64,000 bases of DNA. It comes from Metaphire vulgaris. Its lineage: Eukaryota; Annelida; Clitellata; Crassiclitellata; Megascolecidae. The notes below the pieces were generated by a model, which saw nothing but the letters and a program-made list of their open reading frames with translations, did not search any database and was not told the origin of the DNA. Below, one piece after another: positions 10,370 through 49,804 of the stretch. The DNA is taken from the NCBI GenBank assembly GCA_018105865.1, contig CM030868.1, positions 9,963,745-10,027,744 on the forward strand, written 5' to 3'. A program made the position numbers and the translations under genes. The number at the start of each line of letters is the position of its first letter. Positions within the stretch are counted from its first letter, which is position 1.

Positions 10370-12454
10370 TGTACGATTGGTGTTCTTTTATGACTTAGTG
10401 TGTACAGAACAGTGTTTATCAGGCAAATGAAATTAATAAACTTATGGGTAATATTCAAGAGCTGTTACAGTGTAAATATACTTGTTGGCCTGTAGTCAAA
10501 TCCCAATTTTTTTCTAAGATCATTTGCAGCTTTGTCTGAGAAATTCACTCCAGTCCTAATGCAGGGTTATTACCCTTAGTTGATTCTTTGGCTAATTATG
10601 ATTGATTGTTTGTATTAGTTTCATAGTTACATACCATTGTATGGCATTAGTAACGGACCAATTGGCCTTTGTAGCAGGATTAAATAGACTTAGTGGTGTC
10701 ATTCATTGCAGGCTCTTGTATCTGACTAGCTGGGTGTAAATACTACAGTAAGTAGACATTCTATAGCCCGGTGTTTGGCTGCATTTATGCCCTTTGGGTG
10801 TGACTGACTGAGATTCTTAACATTTTATTGCTTGCTTGTCTTTCAGTTGGGAAAGTAAGTTGATATAGCAGCAGCACATATTGTGCTTTATATTCTGTTC
10901 ATTTTTTTCGTAATTTTTTTCTCTCTATGGACTTCATTTGGTAGCTATTTTCTAATCCAGGTTGTAAATTAAATTGAGACACAGCATGGCAGTGCATTGC
11001 ATTATCTAATATCTTCTTCATTTTGATGACTAACAGAAGTCCCAGGAGTCTTTCAATGTTTTAATAATAATTATAATTTAACCCCTTAACTGGGTGCTCC
11101 GAGTAACGCTTGTCCATTTTACATTGAGTTACAAATAGTTGCCCAGTTAAGGGGTTAAGGAAGACCTTGTTAGCATCAGGCTTAATTCTGCTAACTTAAT
11201 TTGACTTGATTTACTTAACAATATTTGTAATTCCTTAAATAAGATTATTGTTCTTTTCTACTAGAACCGGGACAGAAGACATATTTTAAAAATATAAAAT
11301 CATTATTTTTGAACAAATTTGTTTTCTTTAATTATAATATTATGATTTCATAGACTTTTGAAGTCATTTATTTCGCTTCTTTATTTATGCTTTGCTTTTG
11401 TCCAGATATTTTTAGTTTAAGAATGATATGATGAGAGAGAAGCATTGATAATTATAATTAATTATCAGTGATTCTTTCTGATTGATAATTATCTATAGTT
11501 TGGTAGCTTTAAGCTCAATGGCCTCTAGCTGCCTCAGTGAATCTCTCATGGCTTGTTCTTATCTAGGTCAAGAGCCGATCTACTCTCTATCTTCAATGCA
11601 GCCGCTATTTAGTCTTGAGCCATGGCCTTTTAAGGACAGTGTCCTACACATCCAGTGTCCCTCAGACGCTAACTCAGTTGCCTATATATGGATTTGTAGT
11701 TTTTTAAGTGATTCTGTATAATATATAAGCTCATGTTTGCTGTTTGAAATGATGATGCTCATGTTATACGTTAGCTTTATTATGAATATCTGTTGGTTCT
11801 ACAGCTTTTGTTGATTTGTTGGGTTAAAATGAAAGTTCAGTCAGGTAATACCTTAGAACTGTGATTGATAAGAGGGATTTATTTCAATTATTTTCTTGAC
11901 TTTTAGTTATTTGTATATAATATGATCTGATAATATGATGCTGATAACATCTTGGCCATTGATTTAAAAACAAACCGGTGGTTGTAACGAAGGATTTGCA
12001 TTTGAAAGCCTTTGAGAGGTTGTGTTCTTTGTTTTGACATTTGGCAGAAGGAGGCTGTTTGTACGGCTATGTACACTCTTAATTATAACCTTTGAGAAAC
12101 ATTGTCCATAATGTATTCCAGCTTGAGATACAGTGACCAGTATTTAATGTGTCCTGTTAGAAAGTTAGCCATATGCTGACAGGTAACTCTGCACAGAATT
12201 TAAATGTAATTTATACAATTGAGATTTGCATTAATTTTGATTTTATTTTATGCTTAATTACCATTATATCCTCCAGTTCATATGCAGAAGTAATATTTAT
12301 TTAAACTCAGACTTCATGTGCTAAAGTCTGAATAAATGATGCAACAGGTGCTGTGATCAGATAGCCTCATGGACTTACATCTCAGGCCTTAATTATTTTT
12401 ATTGACAAATGGTTTTGTAAATTCTGTGGAAACTGTCTAACTCTGCAGAATTTA
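10370..12454. other. Intergenic stretch, one small MITE only
   Basis: Apart from the hairpin element at 11082-11154 I find no supported feature. The open frame around 11482-11721 has no recognisable domain and is not called. Confidence 0.5.
11082..11154. mobile_element. piggyBac-like hairpin MITE, copy 1, 73 bp
   Basis: TTAA is followed by CCCCTTAACTGGG, and the right side mirrors this as CCCAGTTAAGGGG then TTAA. The 4-bp TTAA target is that of piggyBac elements. A second copy lies at 56177-56248 in inverted orientation. Confidence 0.75.
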
Positions 12455-12750
12455 AATGCTGGTTGACGTACAGAGCTCCGTCCAAGACTGCTAAGTTTGG
12501 AGAGAGATCCTTCACTCGGGGTAATCCTGTCTTGTGGAACTCTCTTCCCGATGACGTCACCATGGCTGGCACTGCTGAGCACTTCATCAAGAGCCTAAAG
12601 ACGAATTTGTTAGGAATTAGGATTAGGAATGAATTAGGATGGGGTATAGTTGTTGAGATGTCAAAGCGCTTTTGTTGTAGGCCTCAGCCTTACAGAGCTA
12701 TAGAAATTGTCCATGAATGAATGAATGAATGAATGAATGAATGAATAGAT
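12455..12750 (+). mobile_element. CR1/L2-like LINE 3' end with (TGAA)n tail
   Basis: The frame reads TYRAPSKTAKFGERSFTRG, NPVLWNSLPDDVT and EHFIKSLKTNLL, the standard C-terminus of CR1/L2 reverse transcriptases (RSF..PxLWNSLP..FKxxLK). It ends AGAGCTATAGAAATTGTCC and then (ATGA)n. The 5' part is truncated. Confidence 0.85.
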
Positions 12751-13982
12751 CAGGGGTGCACAACCTTTTGAGGTGGATGGCCAAATTCAATGTTCTCACA
12801 TAGCTGTGGCTCAAAATTAAATTAAAACCAGTGATATTTTACTTATTTTCATATCGACGTAACAAAAAATGCATGTTGTGTAACAGTAACCTAAAAATAC
12901 GTTACAGTAATATATGTGTAAATTGAACTACTCATGCTACTGTATCAAAGTGAGTCAATATAAAATGATAACCAGTATTTTACTTATTTTCCTATCGACG
13001 TATCATTGTGCAATCTGCAAAGATACGAATCATTCTAATGATCGAATAATTCTAATCTAATGTGATGTATGCGACTGAATGCCTTTAACTAATTTCTCAA
13101 TGTCTGGCTCTAGTTCAGTTGTTGCAACATTTAAAGTGGAAGTTAAGCTTGGTCACAAATTAGTCTTATTCAGGTTAATGATCAAGAGAGTCTGCTCACG
13201 GAAAATATGTACTCCCAAACCATGGTATCGGAACTTTGCTGAACATGCTCTTTTCCTGGACATATTTCTGTGCAAATGTTTAAGAGATATTCTCAAAACA
13301 AATTCTCCATCTGAGAAAAGCCGTTAGGACTTGGCAATTACTGGACCACTTTGTAGTTGGCCCGTGTGAAACACTTGGATTCGTGTCAGCCTTCTTGGTG
13401 GAAATACTTTGCTCGACCGACAGTCTTTTTTGACTGCTCAATTTTTTGTATTCTCAACTCACCTTGCAAGTCATTATAAGTACAGTGTATCGGAATGTTT
13501 TGTTTCATAATGGCGCCTACAACTGTATTCTTCATTGATGCTGGCTGATTCATGAAACACATTAATTTGCTGTTAAGCGAACCGATGAAATACTGATGTT
13601 TACGTTCATCATTAAACTGTCATTTATTGAAATCTACTTTGCACTTTTTCGCTTTGGGATGAGATATCTTCAATAATCATAGAAATAGATATTATAGTTT
13701 CAAGAGAAGCACATGCTCAAAGAGCGCTTTAAGGCATTTATTATTGCCCACCTATCGTTACCAACATGTCCGGTTGTTAGATATCGCACAATTTTTAGTA
13801 GCCCAATGGATATTAATAGTCCATGGATTGCAGTGTATCAACAAAATGATCATGATCTATATTTTCTGCAAAGAATTTTAGTGAAGGGCCTGTTTCTTGT
13901 GTTGTTCGAAATTGTCCGTGGACCGGATAAAAACCTTTGGCGGGCTGGATCCGGCCCGTGGGCTGCGGGTTGTGCACCTCTG
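12751..13982. mobile_element. hAT element, 1232 bp, with decayed transposase piece
   Basis: The ends are CAGGGGTGCACAACCTTTTG and, inverted, CAGAGGTGCACAACCCGCAG, with a perfect 8-bp duplication GAATAGAT (12743-12750, 13983-13990). It sits in the tail of the LINE before it. On the minus strand near 13400-13600, broken frames contain MKQNIP..YNDLQGELRIQKIEQ, which resembles the N-terminal part of hAT transposases of the GTF2IRD2/ZBED kind. That assignment is tentative. The copy is nonautonomous. Confidence 0.85.
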
Positions 13983-14036
13983 GAATAGATGAAGGCAACG
14001 CAGTGCACCCTTGTGCAAGGACTGCCCTCAGTGGTG

Positions 14037-14272
14037 GGTTCTAGGGCAATTTGAAGACGGACAATTCGGAGACGGACAATTCGGAGCATAGAGAAAAAAG
14101 CAGTTTCACTGACTTTAAAAGTTAAAGTTCAAAAATATGTCTATATGTGTATAACCCTAACCCATATGTCGGATGAAACCCATATGTCGGTCACCCCATT
14201 TATTTAAACTCAGTGAAACCTTGCTTTTTTCTCTTTGCTCCAAATTGTCCTGCTCCGAATTGCCCGGTCACC
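14037..14272. mobile_element. Palindromic MITE, 236 bp
   Basis: The ends GGTTCTAGGGCAATTTGAAG and, inverted, GGTGACCGGGCAATTCGGAG match imperfectly. The inverted similarity runs inward through AGAGAAAAAAGCA..TTTCACTGA. An 8-bp duplication CAGTGGTG flanks it (14029-14036, 14273-14280). It contains two copies of CCCATATGTCGG in the loop. The 8-bp target suggests hAT, but the ends are unusual. Confidence 0.75.
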
Positions 14273-14280
14273 CAGTGGTG

Positions 14281-16035
14281 TTCTGTCAGTTCCTGTACCG
14301 TCATTACAAAGAAGAGGTTTATGTTCCTATTGTTCTCTCTCATCGAAGAAGGAAGGTGAAATACGTGTTTGTCGATGAAACTCTCCATCACCTCCGAAAT
14401 ACATACTTCGGAATTGGCATTTCAAAGTACAACGCCTGCTGCAGTACATTGATGCTGTTGCCCATCAACTATATGATTATAAAACATTAGATGCCTAGGC
14501 CTTTATTTATACTCTTCAGAAATTGAAGCAATCATGTTTACTACATTTATAGTCTTCATGATTTGAATGAAATGACAGAGAACCGCCCTCAGTACCCTGT
14601 GTCCTTGAAATGCTGGCCTGTCTTCCATTGAGGATCGTAAATGCACTGTTGACATGATCATATAAATTTGCCTTCAGTATTAAATTGAAACTTTAAATGC
14701 ATCTAACTGTGATATCATCATATCAGTAATGATTTTCTTCTTAGTTATAATCTATAATAGGTTTTAGTCTCTCAGATCAGACTTATCATTATGTAACACT
14801 AGGTGCCAATATGGCAGAGCCAGTTTGGCCTTAATGATAGCCTTAATGCATGATTCATATTTGGCTTAGGGCCATCCATATATTATGTAAGCAAAAAAGG
14901 CAAGGCATATTTTCAACCTCCTGTTGTACCACTTACATTTTTTGGACCCCCTCTATGCGTAGGTACTAATTAGTTTCTCTACCCCCAATTGAAAAATAAT
15001 TTTTTTGCCATAGTCTTGAGGCATTTGTTTTACTATTAAATTAGAGTGTTTTAATATCGTGTTTTCTAATGTTGATATATATATTTATTTATTTATTTAT
15101 TAAAGAAATACGATAGAACATTCAAATGTCTGTGATGCTGCAGTATGCCTACTATTAAGGTTAGACACTGTCCATGTCTGCCTACTTGAAAGTTCACCTA
15201 ATTGACAGTTTAAACGTTTGCCAATCGCCTCATCTCCTCTGCCAAGTCTACCTCCAATTATTTAATAACCATGTGAACAATTCTCATGAGCAGTTTTTAA
15301 TTGTTATGAGGGCTATTTATAAATTGGTGTTTGTGCATATGTGCACATTCAGCCTAGACCCCCTCCCCGTATGCATCAGTACACAAAGCTCTTAAATTTG
15401 CGACCCCTCGTTGCATTGGTAATATGTGAATGGACCCTTCGTTGGCATTTGAATTAGTTACATTTTTGACAGCAAGAGGCAAAAGGCTTTTAAAATAATT
15501 GGATTTTGAGAAATATTGTAAAGGTTTACTTTTCTGATAGACTGAAGATCCATTCACAGTTTCTATATATAAAAATTTGAGGGTTTAAAGGAAATTTAGG
15601 AATTATAAGATCATTCACAAACTGCACAGGAAATCATCATACTGTGATCGTTTAGAATATAGTTTATAAATGAGAAGTTTCTGTTAATTCTGGGCGCTAC
15701 TGGACGACGTTACTTGAACTGTTTGCTAGAAGACTCAAGACTCACTTATTTAATATTTCGTATATGAGAGTTGTAAAGTGCTCTTGACTTTGACCTCCTG
15801 TCATGCTTATTGCACTACGGTATATAAGTTGTCAATTATAAATAAATAAATAAATAATTTATTTATTTATTATGTGAGATATGTAGAACGTGTACTGGTA
15901 TTGTATAATGATAACATAGGATCAGCCTCTCCCTGAAAACTCAGTTCTTGGATTCTGCTTTTTATGCTCTGTGCTGTTCATGTGACTCATGTGACTCATG
16001 TGACTCATGCTGTCAAGTCTTTTGAGGACCAAGAG
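14281..16035. other. Intergenic stretch with weak repeat remains
   Basis: At 14870 the phrase GGGCCATCCATATATTATGT resembles one end of a Harbinger-like MITE, but I see no matching right end. At 15978-16010 ATGTGACTC is repeated three times. Nothing else is supported except the LINE tail at 15690. Confidence 0.45.
15690..15860 (+). mobile_element. LINE 3' end with AAATA tail
   Basis: ACTCACTTATTTAATATTTCG, GTAAAGTGCTCTTGACTTTG and TATATAAGTTGTCAATTATAA correspond to the 3' end seen in other CR1/L2-like fragments here, followed by (AAATA)n. Confidence 0.6.
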
Positions 16036-16494
16036 TAGGGATGTCAATTTTTTCCAAAAATCGGCCTGGGTACCCGTCAAGATTTCGAATGGGTACCCGT
16101 TCGGAAATTAGCATAATGTTATTGCTGCAAAATTAATTGTACACAAGCTGCCTATTCCATACAGTAAAGGTACGTTTCCAGTTAGACCTACTTAATATTA
16201 ATAATGACCTGCATATGTCACGTGCAACATAAACTTATTTTAACTTTTAATATGATGAAGCAAAAATCATGACATAAACTAAACTAAAATGAAGCCAAAT
16301 GTCAGCAACAATAAAAATGTATTTAAAACAGGTAAAGTTCAATCTGTAGCAGTCAGTCGGAAAAATGTTTTTCCAGCAGATTGTACACCAGATGGCTACT
16401 ACGCTTTCACGGGTAATCCTTCCCACTTTTACTACCCGGGTACCCGGACTGTCTTCGGGTACCCGGGACCCTCGGATACCCGATGACAGCCATA
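16036..16494. mobile_element. hAT element, 459 bp, sister copy A
   Basis: The ends are TAGGGATGTCAATTTTTTCC and, inverted, TATGGCTGTCATCGGGTATC. The flanks ACCAAGAG and ACCGAGAG form a 7/8 match duplication. GGGTACCCG occurs repeatedly near both ends. The whole length aligns with the element at 39824-40253. Confidence 0.85.
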
Positions 16495-16949
16495 ACCGAG
16501 AGTATTCTCGACTGTCATTTCTATGCAGATTATTGCGTATGATCATCGTCAAGCCTCTCATGAGAGTGAATGCCACAGGGCCAGAGCAATTGATTGCATT
16601 TCAGCAATCAAAGATTAGATGTCATGCAGTGCACCATTCTCAAACCATGACAAAAAACTGCGATGAACTATTCTCTCTTTCACTTTGAATGGAGTGCGTA
16701 TTGTTACATCCACACTCTACAGTGTCCTTATGTGTCTACTCTCTACAGGAGCCATAAAGAGTTCCATTGTCAGATTTCAGGCTTTTCTCTAGCAGTGGTG
16801 ATTTACTATTAGTTCCCCCACAGAATTATCAAAGTTTGGTAATTGATAGAATTCTCTCAGGACTATGGATTACGGTAGTTAGTCCAATTGCCTTGCATTC
16901 TTTAGGTAGAACTGGAAGTCTTTTTCACATTTTTTCTCAGAGTACAAGA

Positions 16950-16968
16950 GTAATAATAATAATAATAA

Positions 16969-17009
<41 letters not shown>

Positions 17010-17030
17010 ATAATGATAATAATATTAGAA
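16950..17030. repeat. (TAA)n/(TAG)n microsatellite
   Basis: A compound trinucleotide run, 45 bases upstream of the first coding MICAL exon. Confidence 0.9.
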
Positions 17031-17086
17031 TGATGATGATGAAAACGTTAAATGCATAATAGTTTTCCATTTTAGGTTCGGTGAAT

Positions 17087-43681
<26,595 letters not shown>

Positions 43682-45734
43682 TTTTGAAAGTAGGTTGTGT
43701 TCATTGATAATAGATTGACTACTGGTATTGTATTATGTTGCTAAGGACGTGTCCTATCCAGTTGCACTGTCTACAGCTGATCCTGTGTAGAAGACATCTA
43801 CATATTGCACATCTGAATATACAAATGCAATAAAATTAATGCTTGCAGTGAGCAGGTAATTTGTAATCTGTTAAACTTGATATCAAATATTTTAAATGTA
43901 TATTAAGATATAGACTTAACTAGATCTGTTTAATTTCCAAGCGTATACCGGTAATGCCGTTGTTGTGAAATGTTTTTTATTGTTTTAGAAATGTCTTCTG
44001 TTACCATAACAATTTCCAAAAGAACATTGCTGTACTCATGCCTGAATTCAAAGCTATTTACTGATGCACGAACTCTTTTGTAATGTTGTCTGCTGCTCAA
44101 CTGTGTTGATCTAGTCTAGTCACGTGGCTCAGTCTGCACTCTGTTGCATCTGAACCTGTTGTCATGAATGTGTAATTTTGTTATCACTGTAGCCAACCGA
44201 GTTTGTGATTTTTGTGTTAAAAACTATATTTTGCAAAAATCGATTTTATTCATGCTAATTTTATATCAAGATTTGCCTTTACAGATCTGTGCTTTGCACA
44301 GGTTGTAGTTTTTGTACAAGTTTTGCATGATCAGGCTGAGGCAGATTGCTCTGTGCACTTGTTATGAAGGTCATATTCTGCATTATGACACGTGCTTTAG
44401 GTGCAAAACTTAAGAGTATTTTATTGTGAATTTGCATTGAAGAGCATGTTCACAGATGTTTCAGTTTTAGAGACTATGCAAATATTGAGATGAAATTGTA
44501 AAAGTTGTAAATAACCTTCTTGTGAATTAGTCATTGTCTTGTAAATTATTTTATATAAGCACCTGTTATGAATGTGTAGAGTTCGTAATTTCTAAGTGAA
44601 GAAAATCAAATATGGCAGTTCACTGAAATGAAAACTCCACGACACATTTGGCAGATCATGTAGCTGTCCATAAAAACTACGAGGAAATATTGGTCTTAGA
44701 GTGATTGAAAAGTAGTTATCACAAATTTAGAAAATTATGTTGTAATAATTATGTAATTTTTTTGTAAATAGGTCTTGCAACTTTCAACTTTAAATATTTA
44801 GTTACATTGTTGAATATTTGATTATAATGCAATCATTTGAGTATTATTTAGATCTGAATTTGTTGACATGATGTGTTTAAAGTAAGAAGATGGATAATTG
44901 AGAGCTATATTGCATTTGTTTTCAAACTTGATTTGTTGTGGCATGATTAAACTGCTTGAAATTTTTAATCGAGTGATTTGCAGGCGATGTGAATATAATT
45001 TAGTTTAATGGCAGTGATATTTGTATCTGATGTTGATGCTAAAGCCCAAACTTACTACATAAGTTTAACCTTTTATCGAAATATGTGGTGTGCTTGTGTG
45101 TGTGTGTGTGTGATGCAGTTTTGTTGTTTCACAGATGCTTATAATGAGCATTGCAATTTGTGTACAGCAGTGATTTTGTCCATTCTTTTAGGTATATTTG
45201 TTCTCTTACCAAACAATGATAGTTTAGACTAAAGTTAAGTATTAAGAGGTTGAATTATATTCAGTAGTGTCTGTGCAGTTTTAGATATTTCTATTAGGAT
45301 AATGTTCATCTGACTATTCCAATTCCCTCTATGTAATGTAATGTAGCAATATGCACCCGTCTGTGCTTGAGCTTCTGGTGTCTGTAATACAATTCATATT
45401 GTCAATATGTTGTTATCAGTGGACATTGTGAGCATGTGGCTATTTTTAACCGTTTGAGTGATGAGCAGAATGTGTTGAAATTGAAATGCTTTTGTTGCGT
45501 TTAATGCTTCATTTTTTGTGCCTGCCATTTGTGTAATTGGCTCAGGAGGTAATTTTTATAATTTCTTGTTTTGCAATCTCTTCTGATTGCTACCTAAGAT
45601 TTCTACGATCAACGCTGATGCTTCCTCACTACCTACACTAAATGTTTTTTCTTGTTTAATGATTTGCAATGTCACCATCCATCAGATGAAATTTCTTCTG
45701 GGCTGAATTTGTGCTTGCTACTGTTTAAAAGTGG
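43682..45734 (+). other. MICAL 3' UTR and following intergenic sequence
   Basis: No coding region. A polyadenylation-type AATAAA lies at 43829-43834, about 150 bases after the stop; the UTR may also extend further. The open frame at 45008-45232 has no recognisable domain. Confidence 0.5.
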
Positions 45735-45965
45735 TGCACAGTGGAGCAGTGGTTAGTGCACTGGTCTGCCAATCTTGAGGTCCGTGGTTCAACTCCCGGC
45801 CGCGGCATAAACTTTTCGGTTGTTTCTGTCCCAAGTGCCCCCAGTCGACTCAGCTGTGAATGAGTACATCGGGTGTTAACTCGGTGGAAGGAAAGGCGGT
45901 GAGGGAAAGGCTGGCAATCTGCCCTCATTCAGCCGTTGCTATGTAAAACTGAAAGCGCTAACCCT
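45735..45965 (+). mobile_element. tRNA-derived SINE
   Basis: The head resembles a tRNA: GGAGCAGTGGTTAGTGCACT (A box) and GGTTCAACTCCCGGCCGC (B box), which act as an internal RNA polymerase III promoter. The body has TCGACTCAGCTGTGAATGAG and GGCGGTGAGGGAAAGGC, a shape known from several invertebrate SINEs. The tail merges with AT-rich sequence. It is not a functional tRNA, because the acceptor and anticodon arms are not closed. Confidence 0.8.
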
Positions 45966-46014
45966 TTGGTTCTCCATAAAGGCCCTGAGCCTATGGAGTG
46001 TAATTAACTCACTG

Positions 46015-46110
46015 TACTCTTTGTTACATGAATTTCTAAAAGAATTGCTTTCTGTTAAAAATGCCAAATGAAAAGTAAACAATGGATATAATACAATGGT
46101 AGTTTGCATC
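46015..46110. repeat. Left arm of a 1.5-kb-spaced inverted repeat
   Basis: ACTCTTTGTTACATGAATTT through GTAAACAATGGATATAATAC is found reverse complemented at 47581-47690 with about 85% identity by eye. Confidence 0.8.
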
Positions 46111-47580
46111 AAATTCAATTCAAAACCTTTACTGTTTAAACCAAAACAAGCTATAATGAGTTTTACAATTTTAATACGATTAATAATACCAATCATATTA
46201 TTAAACCAATGTACAGTGAGTTAATTTAAAGTGACATATTTTATGACAAATCTGACATAGAGGAGTTCCAGCACCTTTTTTTCTAGTGAAAAATCACTGA
46301 ACATGCCCGTGTGATTATAACCAGTCAGACAAGGACGTCAGATGTATGGTATGATTGGCAGATGTATGGTATGATTGTGATTCGTGAATGACCATTCTGT
46401 CTCCAAGATGCAAAGAATTACACCAATTGATTTAAAATTTGAATCACTTTGAGCTGTGTAAATGTTACATTTCTGTTGATCTTTGATGTTATACTAGACT
46501 TTGAGAGCGACGCTTTCTAAACCTGAACTGTGTTGTTTGAAGGTGTATTATAGCATAGTTTGCCACTGGACATAAAATATTGTGCAGTCAAATCCAGCTG
46601 ATGTCACACTAAGGCTATTCAAATATTAAACAGAATTTACTTTTACTGGGATTTTATAGACAACAGTAAATGCCTAAAGATTGCAGTTTATGCTGTGACA
46701 TTAAGAAGATCATGAGATTAAAAAGATTAACAGTAATTGAGTTTAATTCCCTTATATAACCATTGTTTCACAAGTTTTTAATAAAAAGGGCTCTTTAACT
46801 TAAACTTTAGTGACTAAAACACTTCTTTTTATATGAGACAGATATTGCTAAGTATGAAATTCAAAGCTAATTAAAATTGTGATTTTGTTTTAGACTACAC
46901 AATTATTTTGCTCAAAATAATGGTGTTAATATTTGATTGGTAGGTAATATACTTTTACATTCATATGCTTTTTGTGTGTCTGTGTTGATGCTACAATCTA
47001 GACTGTGTAGTTGATCAGTATTTTTCAGTTAAGTTGAAAATCATGTTGGAGAGAAAAATGACTGGTTATCATGATGACTTTTGTAGGCAACCTTTCATTC
47101 TGTGTTGTGATGTTACAATCAGTGCATTAACTGTTCCTGTGTGCTTTCATTTCAATGGAAATAAAATGTTACTGTACACTGAAATATGTTTTATGTTGTC
47201 ACATACTGGAATAACAAATCTTCAGTTTTTGCCTTGAACATGTACAGTAAAATCCCTTTAGCACACAATTGGACAACATGGTCACTTGATTACTGCAGCT
47301 CCAGACCATTTTATTTGGACCAACTGTGACTAGATAGCTTTCTTCAGACTTGGTTAAGACAGACTTTAGTTTAACAGGGACACTATTTTCTGGTCATGTA
47401 ATGTCCATGCTATGTTTGACTTATAAATTGCATTGTACTTTGATCTGACCTGATGTCCACAAAACAAAGACAAGGTCTCTTCAAGTAGACAATGTAGGCT
47501 ATGACTCACCAAGTTTTACTTAAAAATAGCAAACTTAAAAAAGTCAACCAATTCACTGCAGGTTGCAGGTGTGTCCTGTT

Positions 47581-47690
47581 CCGGATTTAATGTGATGCAA
47601 GCTACCGTTGTATTATATCCATTGTTTACTTTTCATTTGGTATTTTTAACAGAAAGAAATTTTTTGGGAAATTCATGTAACAAAGAGTCA
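47581..47690. repeat. Right arm of a 1.5-kb-spaced inverted repeat
   Basis: Reverse complement of 46015-46110. The pair could be the ends of one large nonautonomous element or two inverted copies of a short one. Confidence 0.8.
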
Positions 47691-48397
47691 TCAGTCTTGG
47701 AACATGAGACCATGCATGAACAGAATTTCTCGACTTCGACATAATATTGTATTTTTTCAAAAACAAGTGTTTTCAAATTTAATATCATCTTATGTTCTAG
47801 TAATCTAGTATATTCAAATCATCATCATAAAACTGCATATGTAATATTTTTTGACACAAACTGTTTAAAACATTTTGTACAAATTCATGCTGAATGTCTT
47901 TGAACTCCGACATCCTGTGCATGTTGATTACATACACAGATAATGCCTGCTACTTGCAGTGAAAGTGAATCTGATTATTGTCTGATTATAAATTCAGAGT
48001 TGTTACTTATTAAAAGTGAGACCAAGAGTGAAATTAACAAAGGGTTTCCCACTACTGTGAATATAGTAAACCAGCAATAAGCATTCACCAGAAATTCGAT
48101 ATTGATCAGAAATTTCTCTCTCCCCTCCAAATACCACACTTGTAACCGGTCACTGGATCTTCATTAGGCTTATTGGAAAATCAAATGCACTACTGGAATT
48201 TTATTGGAAAATTTTAACATTAAAATCATTACTTAAACTATTTCAACAGTAAGAACATTGTTTGGTGTAAAGAACAAAAATAACTTCAATTTCTTATAGA
48301 AATATTCTCTTAAGCTGTACAAAACATCCATAATTGAATAACTTCTATCTCAAATATATAGCAAATTAATAAACAGTCCAAGCAAAGACCTAAATTT

Positions 48398-48796
48398 GTC
48401 ATGCTGGTTTAATGTGGAGATTTTTCAGGTAAAGTGTGAGACTCAGAGGTCCTAAAAATGCGGGAAAAGTGTGGAAATTTCCCACTTATGCTCCTTCTTC
48501 ACCTCGTATATATGCAGAAATTGCAATTCAGTGCAGCCTTATATTCGAAAATTGCAGCCCATTTCGGTTTTTAAAAGGCTGACAAGCAAAAATGCAAATC
48601 CAAACAGGCGCTGGTCCTCTGTATATCTATGTCTATATGAGAAAAATAGTGAAAAGGGCTATATATGTGACGAAAATAGTGAAAAATGCTGATAAAATTG
48701 CCGCATATTTATATACGCGGAAATTGCAATGCGAAAAAAAAAATGTGGAGCATTAAAAAATTTCTTAAATATACAATTGCATTAAACCAGCATGAC
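48398..48796. mobile_element. MITE-like element with 17-bp perfect inverted ends
   Basis: GTCATGCTGGTTTAATG at the left and its exact reverse complement at the right enclose about 400 bp. The inside contains AAATTGCA words and no gene. I cannot assign a superfamily because no clear target duplication is visible. Confidence 0.7.
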
Positions 48797-49682
48797 TACT
48801 AAATATTCTTGAATAAAAAGTTCAACTAAAAGGAAAAATAAAACTAAAAATTACCGGTACATCAGATTTTACAAAACAATAAAATTTAATTTTTATATAT
48901 TCCAAATCAGTTATATTTATACCAAATATAGGACAACATTCACAATAAACACCATATAGATGCTTTTAGATTTAGGCAAGCATTGTTCTCAGCTTAAAAA
49001 TTCAGAAACATACTAGATTACATTACACATATTCAAAGAATTCATTTATTCTGCTCTAAAAAATTTATTAGCCTAAACACTAACTTATAAATGGATAATG
49101 TAGCATACCAATTTGTAAAATGACTAATTTATCATATTATACAAAAATTTATGTATTAATTATTACCAAATACAACACTTAACCTAACTCTACAGTCAAA
49201 CACTTAAATGTACATATAGAGGCTTAAACACTGCTTCATATCATAACAGATATTTAAAATATAAAAAATACAGAAATGTTTAAAAGCATTTTAAACTGCC
49301 AATTCCTAAATAATAAGACCTTGAAATAGCTGAAAGTACAAATTGACACAATCCCAAATTAGTAAATACAGGTTACAGGTATGTCAGCTTAAAATTTACG
49401 TGATACAGTATTTGTAACAATTCAAAGCCATGATTCAATCAACCTTAAAATGTCTCTGTTAAGAGAGGGGCAGAATTTAACACAACACCATTACTAATCA
49501 CTCCACTAGATATTCAGCAGGGCAATAATGTTAGCTGCAAGAATAAGACTCCCAATTGCTTTCCCTATTTTTTAAAAATTTCTATTCCTATTTTTCTACG
49601 TAGCCTGAATAGACAATTTGTCCGTTGCTTTCACATAGCAATGATCTGTCTCATAACTCTACCCCTTAGAGGCTTTGATCCT

Positions 49683-49718
49683 TGTGTGTGCAGGTGTGTG
49701 TGTGTGTGTGTGTGTGTG
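49683..49718. repeat. (TG)n microsatellite
   Basis: A TG run with short interruptions. Confidence 0.9.
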
Positions 49719-49804
49719 CTCAGGTGAATAAGGCATGCGAAAAAGAAATTTTACAGACCAGTATATTATATGAAATTAACAAAAGTGGCATTTTCACCCT
49801 AATC

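Noticed and set aside
10210..10458. Frame rich in SIYL repeats
   Set aside because: Translation of the GATA microsatellite.
11482..11721. 79-codon open frame as a small gene
   Set aside because: No domain, no splice support and no conserved context; chance frame length in AT-rich DNA.
14867..14990. Harbinger-like MITE end (GGGCCATCCATATATTATGT)
   Set aside because: No matching inverted end in the neighbourhood, so only a weak remark is kept in the intergenic entry.
16767..17070. Frames with long poly-Ile/Val or poly-Leu in both directions
   Set aside because: They are translations of TAA/TAG microsatellites.
45735..45806. A real tRNA gene
   Set aside because: The A and B boxes are present, but the acceptor and anticodon stems cannot be closed and a SINE body follows.
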